Shown piece after piece: positions 15,386 to 24,288 of a stretch of 64,000 bases of DNA. The DNA is from Aestuariispira ectoiniformans (GTDB lineage: Bacteria; Pseudomonadota; Alphaproteobacteria; UBA8366; Aestuariispiraceae). Position 1 is the first letter of the stretch, and each line of letters begins with the position of its first letter. The notes under the pieces are model-generated. The model had not been told where the DNA came from. It saw nothing but the letters and a program-made list of their open reading frames with translations, and did no database searches. The position numbers and the translations under genes were made by a program. The stretch spans positions 4,109,588 to 4,173,587 of the forward strand of contig NZ_CP062788.1 of assembly GCF_025136295.1 (NCBI RefSeq), read 5' to 3'.

Positions 15386-17471
15386 CGGCCTCGTCCTCAT
15401 CATCAAACAAGCTGTCGACCATGTCCGGGTAGGAAAAATCCGATTCGTCTTCCTTCACCAATCGGATAATCTCCGCCGAGCCCTTCTGCCTTTTCTTGTG
15501 GATTTTGGCTGCAGCAGCCTTTCGCTCCCGATGTTTTTCTTCTTCGCGATTTCCGCGGATGTCACGGAGTCTCTCCCGACTGCTGACATCACCTAAATCT
15601 GGCTTCTGCTCCCGGGCATGCGCTGCGATTTCTTCCAGACGTCGCTCCAATTCCGCTTGCGTGACTTCGGACCTGGATTTCGCCTTGGCCTGAGTGCGGG
15701 TTTCCGCGTCCTTCTTCCTCCACAGCTCATGGAAAGTCATACCCGCAAACCGTCTGCTTCGATTCGTGAGGTCACATGGCCAATAGTCAGGTTTGTTAGC
15801 ATCGGGAAACAAGTAAATCCGGTCCACATAGCGATGGTCATAGGCTACAAGAACCTTTTTGGGACGATTGCCTTTCACCCGATCGAACCAACCGGTCTGC
15901 AGAGCCTCCTGGCAAGTGTAGTAGGCGCCGAACAGACATATTCCCAGTTCGGAAACAGTAGCTTCCTTTTGAGGCAACAAACTAATAGCAACAATCTTTT
16001 CCGGGAACCTACGGAGCCGACCGGTTCGGTTGGCCAATCCCCAGCTCCAAAGTTCCAGGGGCACTGAAGGCAGGTCATCGGGCAAGTCGGCGTCTCTGTC
16101 GTATTTTTCCAAGGAGCGGTTCTGGTTGTGCCAAAGCACACTATGTACGATCATCCTAGTAAAATCGTCGATCGTCAGCGTCGCATCCAGACGATAATCG
16201 CGTACTCCACGCTTCTTGCTGGGTTTACCGTCGACAACGCCCTCTGCGAATGGTTTGAACTCTTCCTGCACAGTACGGAAATAACGTTCGACGATTCCCT
16301 TTGCATCGCCGCGATAGGCTGGCGCATTTTCAATTCTCACCCCAAACCTTGTGATTAGGGCATTCACCTGATGACCGAGCAACTCGCCGCGATCCGCGAG
16401 AATGGCATCTGGGAGACCCGACGTCGGCCAATCCTCCATTTCAATGGAGATACCAAGCTGATCGCAATAAGAAACTTTGTCCGCACTGGCATGCGCCAGA
16501 GCCATCATCGCACTGGCATAGGACGGCCCTTCAAAACCGACATAAAGTCCCGCAACCATACGAGAAAAAACGTCTATTACGAAGTAGACAACTGGACGAC
16601 CGACGATCTTTGACCTGCCCACTGTCGAAACCAGGTAAACATCTGCGATCGTCGCGTCGATCTGAAAGCGTGCCCCCGGTCCGAACACCTCCGAGTTGGA
16701 AGTGCTTGTCAGAGGCCGGATGTCTTTGTTGTATATGATATCGGATGTTCTTCTGCGAACAACTTCCCGCGGTTCGTACTCCCTACTTGCAAAAAACTGG
16801 AATTGCCGTTTGGTGGGGTATTCCCAATCTTCGGAAGGTGCGTAGCGCGCCTTATACAGATTCATAAAATGCCGGTAGGCCGAAGCCAGAGAACGCTTCT
16901 TCTTGGACTTCAAATATGCGCTTTCAATCGACATCCGGAACAGGCGCTCGATATCAGGGGTGATAAGAACACGTTCGCCTTCTCTTCGTGATCGCTTTCT
17001 CCCTAGCCGCCCTTTCGCCTTCCGGCGCTTTCCCGCGGCCCCAGACAGGTGATAATCAGGAAGCAACGCGTTGATCGTCATGCCACGCTGCCAATAGCGT
17101 CTTAGAAGACGATAAATCGTTTGTTTGGTTGTTTGGTGCTGACCGAGCACCTTCCTGACCAGAGCACCACGTTCGGCTTTGTCGAATATTGCCGGTGTAT
17201 CGACAATATCCCGGATCAATCGCCAGCCACGTTCCCGAACTTGAAATGCTTTGCTGTCTTCATCAGCGAATGCCATTGTCTGTGCGAGAAATGGGTCATC
17301 AACAACCGTCGCGGCACCTTCCGCAAACAACCGCTCCAGTTCTTCGGTGTCGCGTTTCTCCGGGAACGCCCCACTGCCATCCAGGTCGATAAGAATGGTA
17401 GTCTCACTATTGGACCACAAAACCCTATATTGGCCGCCGGAAAGCGAGAACACGGTATTAACCTGCAGCAC
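15378..17471 (-). CDS. tnsB: Tn7-like DDE transposase TnsB
   Basis: TnsB is the retroviral-integrase-type transposase that binds the repeats at the transposon ends and makes the 3' breaks and strand transfer. From the GTG at 17471, which has a strong GGAGGGAGG ribosome binding site, the product is 697 residues (Tn7 TnsB is 702) and begins VLQVNTVFSL, like the start of Tn7 TnsB. The DDE triad is D272 (RFQIDATIAD), D360 (ILADRGELL) and E395 (KGIVERYF), one residue from the Tn7 numbers. An upstream TTG at 17489 is possible. The gene overlaps tnsA by 14 bp. The C-terminal tail is charged and would contact TnsC. Confidence 0.96.
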   Translation of the reverse strand: MLQVNTVFSLSGGQYRVLWSNSETTILIDLDGSGAFPEKRDTEELERLFAEGAATVVDDPFLAQTMAFADEDSKAFQVRERGWRLIRDIVDTPAIFDKAERGALVRKVLGQHQTTKQTIYRLLRRYWQRGMTINALLPDYHLSGAAGKRRKAKGRLGRKRSRREGERVLITPDIERLFRMSIESAYLKSKKKRSLASAYRHFMNLYKARYAPSEDWEYPTKRQFQFFASREYEPREVVRRRTSDIIYNKDIRPLTSTSNSEVFGPGARFQIDATIADVYLVSTVGRSKIVGRPVVYFVIDVFSRMVAGLYVGFEGPSYASAMMALAHASADKVSYCDQLGISIEMEDWPTSGLPDAILADRGELLGHQVNALITRFGVRIENAPAYRGDAKGIVERYFRTVQEEFKPFAEGVVDGKPSKKRGVRDYRLDATLTIDDFTRMIVHSVLWHNQNRSLEKYDRDADLPDDLPSVPLELWSWGLANRTGRLRRFPEKIVAISLLPQKEATVSELGICLFGAYYTCQEALQTGWFDRVKGNRPKKVLVAYDHRYVDRIYLFPDANKPDYWPCDLTNRSRRFAGMTFHELWRKKDAETRTQAKAKSRSEVTQAELERRLEEIAAHAREQKPDLGDVSSRERLRDIRGNREEEKHRERKAAAAKIHKKRQKGSAEIIRLVKEDESDFSYPDMVDSLFDDEDEADD

Positions 17472-18306
17472 GGCGCCCTCCCTCCGCAACGAGGGACGAG
17501 TTCACAGCGATATCCGATGCCATCAACGTCTGATAAGGGACTTGAATATCAAACAACAAATAACGTTGGCTGAGCAGAATTCGGAGCCAGTAAAGCGCCT
17601 CTCCCGCTTCCAAACTGTAATTCAAGTCCAATTGCTGGGCCAAAGCGACAAGCTTTCTGCGAGGTGACTCTTCAATACAACGCAGAAACAGTTGGGTATA
17701 TCTCTGGAGATCCTCAGCCGACGGACTCTCCATGGAAACAGCGGTCAACCATTTAATATTGGCAACAGCGTCCTTTGAGACATCCCGATCGGTTATCAGA
17801 AACCATGGGACATCCAGTGCCTTCCAGTAGCGACGTTCCAGCTCCAACTTCTCGACGGTCCGAGCATCGTTGAGGTCGCTCGCGTATTTAACCTGAATGG
17901 CAAATTTTCTGTGGATCCAGGACGGCGAATCAACCAGGAAATCGGATGTCGCGACCTGGTTAACGCCACCCATTGCCGGATGGCGTATCCCGGCTTCCGC
18001 CGCCAAACTGACCGTCTTGTCCCGCCGGAGCGGATATTGCTCGCGAATGTCGGTGACGTCAGCACTCCAATCAAGAGACAGGAATACTGCCAGTTCCAGA
18101 TCGGAAAGCAGGTGGTGTATGCGGTTCGTTTTAGCGCCTAGCACGCGATGCGAGCGGCCTTTCGACGAAACATCCTGGACTGTAAGGAAGGGTTTGTAAT
18201 CTGACAGCCGCCCCTGGCCACAGCCCTTCTCGAGGCGCCGTTCGATATCGCGTTCAGACAATCCCGGTGTCTTGGCCAACGTCACCTCCCTGATATAGGG
18301 AGGCAA
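17458..18306 (-). CDS. tnsA: Tn7-like endonuclease subunit TnsA
   Basis: TnsA is the restriction-enzyme-like partner of TnsB that cuts the 5' strands, which makes transposition cut-and-paste. The 282-residue product has the catalytic set E71 (SDLELAVFLSL), D122 (TSDFLVDS), Q138 and K140 (FAIQVKY). The spacing of 51, 16 and 2 residues is identical to E63, D114, Q130 and K132 of Tn7 TnsA. The start is TTG at 18306; a GTG at 18285 is an alternative. It is the first gene after the right end, so its promoter must lie within or beside the TnsB binding repeats, which would allow TnsB to repress the operon as in Tn7. Confidence 0.95.
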   Translation of the reverse strand: MPPYIREVTLAKTPGLSERDIERRLEKGCGQGRLSDYKPFLTVQDVSSKGRSHRVLGAKTNRIHHLLSDLELAVFLSLDWSADVTDIREQYPLRRDKTVSLAAEAGIRHPAMGGVNQVATSDFLVDSPSWIHRKFAIQVKYASDLNDARTVEKLELERRYWKALDVPWFLITDRDVSKDAVANIKWLTAVSMESPSAEDLQRYTQLFLRCIEESPRRKLVALAQQLDLNYSLEAGEALYWLRILLSQRYLLFDIQVPYQTLMASDIAVNSSLVAEGGRRAAG

Positions 18307-18326
18307 CGTAACACGTCCACCGGCGG

Positions 18327-18386
18327 TATGATACTTTATTGTTCAGTATGATACTTTATTGTCGAGTATGACACTTTATTGTTCTC
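18327..18386. repeat. three tandem 20-bp TnsB-type sites in the right end
   Basis: Three direct repeats run back to back: TATGATACTTTATTGTTCAG (18327-18346), TATGATACTTTATTGTCGAG (18347-18366) and TATGACACTTTATTGTTCTC (18367-18386). On the reverse strand they contain ACAATAAAGT, the core of Tn7 TnsB binding sites. Tn7 has four overlapping sites at its right end; three are visible here. They lie directly upstream of tnsA and so probably also act as its operator. Confidence 0.88.
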
Positions 18387-18418
18387 CCACAGGACCGCGC
18401 CTTCCCCCGCAGGATTTA
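18387..18418. other. transposon right terminus and attTn7 junction
   Basis: The transposon's terminal bases are CCACA (18387-18391), the reverse of TGTGG. The next five bases, GGACC (18392-18396), should be the target duplication; the second copy lies at the unseen left end. From the insertion to the glmS stop codon (18416-18418) there are 24 bp, the canonical attTn7 spacing. Confidence 0.85.
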
Positions 18419-20245
18419 TTCGACCGTCACGCTCTTCGCCAGGTTACGCGGTTGGTCCACGTCGGTGCCTTTAAGGACGGCTGTGTGATAGGACAGCAGC
18501 TGCACCGGCACAGTGTAGAGAATGGGTGCGACGAAGGGGTCGACGGTGGGCAGTTCGATGCTGGCCGCCGGTTTCGCCTGACGTTCCATCTTGGCAATAC
18601 CCTCCTTGTCGGAGAGGAAGATCACCTTGCCGCCACGGGCAATGGTTTCCTGCACGTTGGAGGCGGTTTTCTCAAACAGCTCGTCATTGGGGGCGACCAC
18701 CACGATCGGCACATTTTCGTCGATCAGGGCAATCGGCCCGTGCTTCATCTCACCCGCCGCATAGCCTTCGGCATGGATATAGGAGATTTCCTTCAGCTTC
18801 AGCGCCCCTTCCAGGGCGATCGGGAAGGACGCCCCACGCCCCAGGTAAAGCACATCGCGCGCCTTGGCGACGATCTGCGACAATTCGCGGATATGATCAT
18901 CGTGGTTCAGAACCTCCGCCACGCGGCCCGGCACTTCAGCCAGTGCGGAAGCCAACTGGGCTTCCCTCTCCCGGCTCAACACGCCGCGCGCCTTGGCGAC
19001 ACCGATGGCGAAACAGGCGAGCACGGTCAACTGCGTGGTGAAGGCCTTGGTGGAGGCAACACCGATTTCCGGACCGGCATGCGTGCGCAGGATCGCATCG
19101 CTCTCGCGGTCGATTGTGCTTTCCGGCACGTTGACGACGGACAGGACATGCTGGCCCTCGCGTTTGCACAGGCGCAACGCCTCCAGCGTATCCATGGTCT
19201 CGCCGGATTGGCTGATGAACATCGCCAGGCCGTCTTTCGGCAGCGGCGGGTTGCGATAGCGGAATTCAGAGGCGAAATCGACCTCCACCGGCACGCGTGC
19301 AAGCTGTTCCAGCCAGTATTTGGCAACCATGCCCGCGTAATAGGCGGTGCCGCAGGCGGTGATCGTGATCTTCGGCACATCCGCCAGATCCACCGGCAGG
19401 TCCGGCAAGGTGATGGTCTGGGCGGCGGGGTTCAACACGGTGGACAGCGTGTCGCCAACGACCGTCGGCTGTTCGTAGATTTCCTTCAGCATGAAATGCG
19501 GGAAATTGCCCTTGCCCACCATGGCACCGGAAACGGCCGTCTGCACCACAGCACGCTCAACGGGATTACTGTCGGTATCAAAAACTTCCGCACTGTCATG
19601 GGTCAGGACGGCCCAGTCACCTTCCTCCAGATAGCTGATCCGGCGGGTCAGCGGCGCCAGGGCCAGGGCGTCGGAGCCGAAGAACATTTCGCCCTCACCA
19701 TAACCGATAGCAAGCGGGCTGCCACGGCGCGCACCAATCATCAGGTCGTGCTCGCCCTTGAAGATCATGACAAAGGCAAAGGCCCCTTCCAGACGCGGCA
19801 GCAATTTGCCGACGGCCTCTTTCGGGGAAAGCCCGTCTTCCAGATAGGCACTGATCATATGGGCGACGACTTCGGTATCCGTTTCGGAGGTGAAGGTCAC
19901 GCCGCGCGTCGCCAATTCGTCGCGCAATTCCTGGTAATTCTCGATGATGCCGTTATGAACGATGGCGGTATTCTCACCCATATGCGGGTGGGCGTTGTTT
20001 TCCGACGGCACCCCGTGGGTTGCCCAGCGGGTGTGACCGATCCCGGTCGTACCGCCCAGCGGCTGTTCGGCCAGGACATTTTGAAGATTGACCAGCTTGC
20101 CTTCGGCACGGCGACGGTCAATACCGCCATCAATCAGCGTCGCGATCCCCGCGCTGTCATAACCGCGATATTCAAGCCGCTGCAGGCCGTCCACCAGCAA
20201 GGGGGCTACATCGCGCTTTCCGATAATTCCAATAATTCCACACAT
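18416..20245 (-). CDS. glmS: glutamine-fructose-6-phosphate aminotransferase GlmS
   Basis: GlmS makes glucosamine-6-phosphate from fructose-6-phosphate and glutamine, the first step to UDP-GlcNAc for peptidoglycan and lipopolysaccharide. The 609-residue product has the same length as E. coli GlmS. It starts MCGIIGIIG, so C2 becomes the N-terminal nucleophile, followed by GHTRWATHG and HNGIIENY of the glutaminase domain. Two SIS sugar-isomerase domains follow (ITACGTAYYAGMVAKYW and LGRGASFPIALEGALKLKE). It ends QPRNLAKSVTVE; the DNA of this end is the TnsD recognition region. It lies 47 bp downstream of glmU, probably in one operon. The transposon inserted beyond the stop codon, so the enzyme is intact. 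Confidence 0.98.
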   Translation of the reverse strand: MCGIIGIIGKRDVAPLLVDGLQRLEYRGYDSAGIATLIDGGIDRRRAEGKLVNLQNVLAEQPLGGTTGIGHTRWATHGVPSENNAHPHMGENTAIVHNGIIENYQELRDELATRGVTFTSETDTEVVAHMISAYLEDGLSPKEAVGKLLPRLEGAFAFVMIFKGEHDLMIGARRGSPLAIGYGEGEMFFGSDALALAPLTRRISYLEEGDWAVLTHDSAEVFDTDSNPVERAVVQTAVSGAMVGKGNFPHFMLKEIYEQPTVVGDTLSTVLNPAAQTITLPDLPVDLADVPKITITACGTAYYAGMVAKYWLEQLARVPVEVDFASEFRYRNPPLPKDGLAMFISQSGETMDTLEALRLCKREGQHVLSVVNVPESTIDRESDAILRTHAGPEIGVASTKAFTTQLTVLACFAIGVAKARGVLSREREAQLASALAEVPGRVAEVLNHDDHIRELSQIVAKARDVLYLGRGASFPIALEGALKLKEISYIHAEGYAAGEMKHGPIALIDENVPIVVVAPNDELFEKTASNVQETIARGGKVIFLSDKEGIAKMERQAKPAASIELPTVDPFVAPILYTVPVQLLSYHTAVLKGTDVDQPRNLAKSVTVE

Positions 20246-20292
20246 ATCCGTCTGTCCCTCTCAAGCAGCCTGTCTATGCCCCAAAGACCGGC

Positions 20293-21657
20293 CTAATTGT
20301 TCTTCTCTTGCGCCTTGGCCTCTTTGATTGCCTTGGCTTTCTCCCGGAAGACCGAGGCTGCCCCGCTCTTCTCGACCTGTTTGCCCCGGGCAATCGCCAG
20401 GGCGTTGTCTTCCACATTGCCGGTGATCACACTACCTGCGCCGACAATTGCGCCCGCGCCAACTTCCACCGGTGCCACCAGTGCACTGTTGGAACCGATG
20501 AAGGCCCCTTCACCGATGATCGTGGGCGATTTATTGAAACCATCATAATTGCAGGTGATCGTGCCCGCACCGATATTCGACTTCGCGCCGACCTGTGCGT
20601 CACCCAGATAGGTCAGGTGATTGACCTTGGCCCCGGCCCCGACCGTGGTTTTCTTGGTTTCCACGAAGTTGCCGACCTTGGCCCCTTCGGAAAGAACAGT
20701 CCCTTCCCGCAGGCGGGCATAGGGGCCGACCATCGCACCACTTTCCACAACCGCCCCTTGCAGGTGGCTGAAAGCATGGATGATGACATCATCTGCAACG
20801 CGGACACCCGGACCGAAATAGACGCTCTGCTCGACAATCACATCCCGGCCGATCACGGTGTCATAGGAGAACCAGACAGATGCCGGGTCACGCAGGGTTG
20901 CGCCATTGACCATCGCCTCAAGGCGGCGCTTGTCCTGCCAGATGCGTTCGGCGCGCGCCAGGTCCGCCCGGCTGTTGACACCCAGCACCTCATCTTCCGC
21001 CGCCATGGCGACCGCACAATGATAGCCCTTGTCCCGGGCGATGCCGACGATATCCGTCAGGTAATACTCCGCGCTGGCGTTTTCATTTCCAATCTCGTCC
21101 AACAACGGCAGGGCCAATTTCGCATCCAGCGCCATGACACCGGAATTGCAGACGCCGATTTCGCGCTGTTTATGGGTGGCATCCTTATGTTCGACGATGG
21201 CCTGCAGGCTGCCATCGCTTTCCTGCACAAGGCGGCCATATCCGGTCGGGTCTTCCGGCTCAAAACCGAGCACGACCACCGCCGCCCCTTCCTCACAGGC
21301 GGCGACCATCCGCTCAAGCGTTGCCACCTCGATAAAAGGCGTATCACCAAACAGGATAAGGACCGTTCCCTCGTTGAAACCTTCCAGGGCCGGAAGCGCC
21401 GCCATGACCGCATCGGCCGTTCCGGCCTGACGTTCCTGAGTGGCGATCTGCGCAGGTGCCACTGCTGCTGCGACGTTGTCCATTCCCGGCCCGACGACGA
21501 CCACCGTCCGGTCCGCGCCCAATGCATCCACCGCGGCCTGTACATGGCCGACCATCGGACGATTGGCGATTTCGTGGAGAACCTTCGGCAGGGCGGATTT
21601 CATCCGTGTCCCCTTGCCCGCGCCAAGAATAATTGCTGCGCGAGGATGGCTTGTCAT
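20293..21657 (-). CDS. glmU: bifunctional UDP-GlcNAc pyrophosphorylase/acetyltransferase GlmU
   Basis: GlmU acetylates glucosamine-1-phosphate and then couples it to UTP to make UDP-GlcNAc. The 454-residue product (E. coli 456) has the N-terminal uridylyltransferase signature LGAGKGTRMKSALPKVLHE and the C-terminal left-handed beta-helix of hexapeptide repeats, with VGNFVETKK and NYDGFNKSPTIIGEGAFIG conserved. It sits just upstream of glmS on the same strand, so the two pathway steps are co-transcribed. The start is ATG 21657. Confidence 0.98.
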   Translation of the reverse strand: MTSHPRAAIILGAGKGTRMKSALPKVLHEIANRPMVGHVQAAVDALGADRTVVVVGPGMDNVAAAVAPAQIATQERQAGTADAVMAALPALEGFNEGTVLILFGDTPFIEVATLERMVAACEEGAAVVVLGFEPEDPTGYGRLVQESDGSLQAIVEHKDATHKQREIGVCNSGVMALDAKLALPLLDEIGNENASAEYYLTDIVGIARDKGYHCAVAMAAEDEVLGVNSRADLARAERIWQDKRRLEAMVNGATLRDPASVWFSYDTVIGRDVIVEQSVYFGPGVRVADDVIIHAFSHLQGAVVESGAMVGPYARLREGTVLSEGAKVGNFVETKKTTVGAGAKVNHLTYLGDAQVGAKSNIGAGTITCNYDGFNKSPTIIGEGAFIGSNSALVAPVEVGAGAIVGAGSVITGNVEDNALAIARGKQVEKSGAASVFREKAKAIKEAKAQEKNN

Positions 21658-21821
21658 ATGTGAATACCCAAATTTATGCGACCGAAAAGAAAACGCGCCT
21701 GCAGGGCTGCTTTCCTGCAGGGCAAACTGCCACAGGACGGAACTTTCGCCAAGTCACATCCTGTTACCGTTTTTTGCTATATGTTGCAGATTGTTAAAGA
21801 ACGGCACCCCCGAAGAAAGAC

Positions 21822-22091
21822 CTAATGCCGGGTGTGCCTGAAAGTGTCCTTGTAGATATCAAGCACCTTCAAGACATCCTTGCGTTGTTCGGGACTGATA
21901 CCGGTGAGCCTGCCGCCCAGTATCATCCGAATATTGTCACCCGTTCCGCCCCGTGCGGATACCGCCACGATCAGGCTATGTGCCAGATCAGGGCCGATAA
22001 CCGCGGCAAGACGCGTTTCCAGCTTTGGCAAACCGTTATACATGGAGTGGGCCATGGCACCATACTCCCCCATACCAGAACGTCCCCCCAT
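21822..22091 (-). CDS. small hypothetical protein
   Basis: The 89-residue frame reads sensibly as a compact soluble protein (LPKLETRLAAVIGPDLAHSL, RMILGGRLTGISPEQRKDVL) with regular helix-like spacing of hydrophobic residues. I do not recognise the family. Possible starts are ATG 22091 and the internal ATGs in MGEYG, MAHSM and MYNGL. It is 164 bp upstream of glmU on the same strand and divergent from the DeoR-type regulator. A plus-strand frame over the same bases looks less protein-like. Confidence 0.5.
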   Translation of the reverse strand: MGGRSGMGEYGAMAHSMYNGLPKLETRLAAVIGPDLAHSLIVAVSARGGTGDNIRMILGGRLTGISPEQRKDVLKVLDIYKDTFRHTRH

Positions 22092-22302
22092 ACTTCCTTC
22101 AAGGGCAGATTACCATATTTAAATAAATTTTTGATAAAATTTTATCAAATGGATATTCGCTTCCCGTAACCCTGAAACGATATCGGCGCAAAAGAAAATA
22201 ATTCGATCATAAATCAATCATTTCTTTCCCTTTGCAACCATTCTGTAACGCATCTACTGTATGCCAAGCGCAAATCACCGCATGACACACCAGAATTAGA
22301 GT

Positions 22303-23109
22303 ATGGCCCAGCAACAACAGATATTTGAACGGCAAACAAAAATTGCCGAACTCGTCCGAACGGCAGGTTTTATCAGCGTAGATAGTCTGGCACAGCATTT
22401 CGGCGTCACACCGCAAACCATCCGGCGCGACGTGAACAAACTTTGCGACGAGGGCATGCTGCGTCGTATTCACGGCGGCGTTGCCCCACCGGCGGATCGC
22501 CCCAACATCGACTATCGCAAACGAAAGCTGATCAATCTCAAAGCCAAGGAAGAGATCGCCGCCACCGTGGCCGAACGCATTCCGGATCATGCCAGCCTTG
22601 CCATTTCCATCGGCACGACACCCGAACTATGCGCCAAGGCCCTGAGCGGCCACAGCCATCTGCGCATTTTTACGAATAATTTCAACGCAGCCTTCGTCTG
22701 CTGTGAAAACGCCACTTTTGAAGTCACCGTTCCGGGTGGCCGTTTGCGCAACAAGGACAAGGACCTTTTGGGAAGCTCCGCCGTTGATCTTTTCAAGGCC
22801 TATAAAGTAGACGTGGGCGTATTCGGGGTGGGCGGCGTGGACAGCGACGGCACCCTGCTGGACTTCTACGAAGGCGAGGTCGGCGCACGGCAGGCGATCC
22901 TGGCGAATTGCCGCCGCGCCTATCTGGTTCTGGACCAGAGCAAATTCGGCCGCACCGCCCATGTCCGCGGCGGCCATATCACCGAGGTGGATGCGGTTTT
23001 CTGCGATGCCCCACCACCGGAAAGCATCCGGCATATTCTGGAAGACGCCGGGGTCGAACTTGTTATCTGTGACAATGGCGGAAAAAAGAAACGGCCAGCC
23101 CTGGGATAG
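22303..23109 (+). CDS. DeoR/GlpR-family transcriptional regulator
   Basis: These repressors bind operators through an N-terminal helix-turn-helix and sense a phosphorylated sugar with a C-terminal DeoRC domain. The 268-residue product has the winged helix in residues about 10-60 (FISVDSLAQHFGVTPQTIRR, then DVNKLCDEGMLRRIHGG) and the sensor signature ISIGTTPELCAKAL, with VGVFGVGGVDSDGTLLDFYE further on. The sequence is closest in character to GlpR, which responds to glycerol-3-phosphate, but no glycerol genes are next to it, so the ligand is open. It reads toward a HAD phosphatase gene 72 bp downstream. Confidence 0.9.
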   Translation: MAQQQQIFERQTKIAELVRTAGFISVDSLAQHFGVTPQTIRRDVNKLCDEGMLRRIHGGVAPPADRPNIDYRKRKLINLKAKEEIAATVAERIPDHASLAISIGTTPELCAKALSGHSHLRIFTNNFNAAFVCCENATFEVTVPGGRLRNKDKDLLGSSAVDLFKAYKVDVGVFGVGGVDSDGTLLDFYEGEVGARQAILANCRRAYLVLDQSKFGRTAHVRGGHITEVDAVFCDAPPPESIRHILEDAGVELVICDNGGKKKRPALG

Positions 23110-23181
23110 GCGTTGCCATTCCCGACCGGGGGCGGCATCTTCTTCGTCTCATAAAAACGGAATACTTGGGGGGTGGGCATC

Positions 23182-23910
23182 ATGACAGAGCCGATGACGT
23201 TCAGGCATACGCTGGTCTTTGACCTCGACGGCACATTGATCGAAAGCGACCGTGACCTGGCCCGGGCCGCGAACCGCCTTCTGGCCGAACGGGACCGCCC
23301 CGCGTTGACGCTGGACCGCGTCCGCAGTTTTGTCGGTGATGGTGCCAGAAAGCTGGTGGAACGCTGTTTTGAAGCCACCGGCGGCCTGCCCGCCTCTCTG
23401 GACGACCTGACCGCCCGTTTCATTGCCCTTTATGAAGAAAACATCGCCGACGAGACGACTGCCTTTGACGGGGTCCATGAAACCCTGACGGCGTTGCGTG
23501 CAAAGGGTCATCGTCTTGCCGTCTGCACCAACAAGCCGGAAACGGCAACGCGTCGCCTGCTCGATATTCTCGGGCTGGCGGATTATTTCGAAGATCTGGT
23601 CGGCGGAGACAGCCTGCCGGTGCGCAAACCCGACCCGGGCCATATCCTCGCCCTTCTGGACCGGATGCAGGTTTCGCCGAAAGACGCCGTTATGGTGGGC
23701 GACAGCGGCAATGACATTTTCGCCGGACGGGACGCAGGCCTGAAGACGATTCTGGTGACTTTCGGCTATTGTCGCACACCGCATGAGAAATTACCGGCGG
23801 ATGCCATGGTCGATCATTTCAGCCAAATCCCGGACATTCTCGCGCAGTTCAGTCAGCCCCACCGCAAGGCAGGCACGAACGCGCTTGACAGTGCAGCCCC
23901 CGCCCCGTAA
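23182..23910 (+). CDS. gph: phosphoglycolate phosphatase-like HAD hydrolase
   Basis: Phosphoglycolate phosphatase removes phosphate from 2-phosphoglycolate formed in DNA repair and photorespiration-like reactions. The 242-residue product shows HAD motif I FDLDGTLIESD, motif II VCTNKP, the conserved lysine in VRKPDPGH and motif IV MVGDSGNDIFAGRDAG, with an alpha-helical cap between motifs I and II. ATG 23182 is preferred over GTG 23173 because the purine-rich GGGGGGTGGG lies at a better distance. Related HAD phosphatases use other sugar phosphates, so the exact substrate is a family-level guess. It follows the DeoR-type regulator and may be its target. Confidence 0.85.
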   Translation: MTEPMTFRHTLVFDLDGTLIESDRDLARAANRLLAERDRPALTLDRVRSFVGDGARKLVERCFEATGGLPASLDDLTARFIALYEENIADETTAFDGVHETLTALRAKGHRLAVCTNKPETATRRLLDILGLADYFEDLVGGDSLPVRKPDPGHILALLDRMQVSPKDAVMVGDSGNDIFAGRDAGLKTILVTFGYCRTPHEKLPADAMVDHFSQIPDILAQFSQPHRKAGTNALDSAAPAP

Positions 23911-23958
23911 ACACCGCTCCGCACGCCACACGGCGGCATCGTCCAAAAAGCGACGGAC

Positions 23959-24033
23959 GGGCGCGTAGCTCAGCGGGAGAGCACTGCCTTCACACGGCAG
24001 GGGTCACAGGTTCAATCCCTGTCGCGCCCACCA
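23959..24033 (+). tRNA. tRNA-Val(CAC)
   Basis: A full cloverleaf with encoded CCA is present. The acceptor GGGCGCG (23959-23965) pairs with CGCGCCC (24023-24029), followed by discriminator A and CCA. The anticodon stem CTGCC/GGCAG encloses the loop TTCACAC, giving anticodon CAC, which reads the valine codon GUG. The T loop TTCAATC is standard. Confidence 0.96.
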
Positions 24034-24288
24034 TATTTAGCCACCACTACGAAATTTTATTGCTATTTTCTGCAAACCGTGTTTATTGCGCTGCACAGGC
24101 ACCGTGCGAAGAGAACGACCCGATCGTTGGCAGTGTTTGTAGGGTGCAGCGGGCCACAGGCCCTGCAGTTTTATAAGTGTGCTATAAGCACGAACACCCC
24201 CAGAGGCTGATCTCCGCAAGCTTCCACGGAAAACGCCGCCGCGGCATAGCATGTGCCGTCCGCGTGGCCCATTGACGAGAGTTATTGC

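Larger units (their letters stand above)
1..18391. mobile_element. Tn7-like transposon, right-hand part with cargo
   Basis: A complete tnsABCDE operon reads away from a right end that begins TGTGGGAGAACAATAAAG (reverse strand from 18391), closely matching the Tn7R terminus. The end lies 24 bp beyond the glmS stop codon, which is the standard attTn7 position and orientation. No matching left end (TGTGGG with ACAATAAAGT-type sites) was found by eye between 1 and 10620, so the left boundary is either outside the window or was lost, perhaps through the damaged insertion sequences at 3286-4860. The start coordinate is therefore only the window edge. Material left of 10620 is treated as cargo by inference. 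Confidence 0.85.

Noticed and set aside
10626-18391. CRISPR-associated (Cas-guided) Tn7-like transposon
   Set aside because: No cas genes or repeat arrays are visible, TnsA and TnsB are separate proteins, and TnsE and a full-length TnsD are present, as in canonical Tn7.
18359-20296. Long plus-strand frame across glmS
   Set aside because: The His/Gln/Arg-rich translation is typical of an antisense reading of a GC-rich gene; glmS on the other strand is certain.
20308-21663. Long plus-strand frame across glmU
   Set aside because: It is an antisense shadow of an unmistakable glmU.
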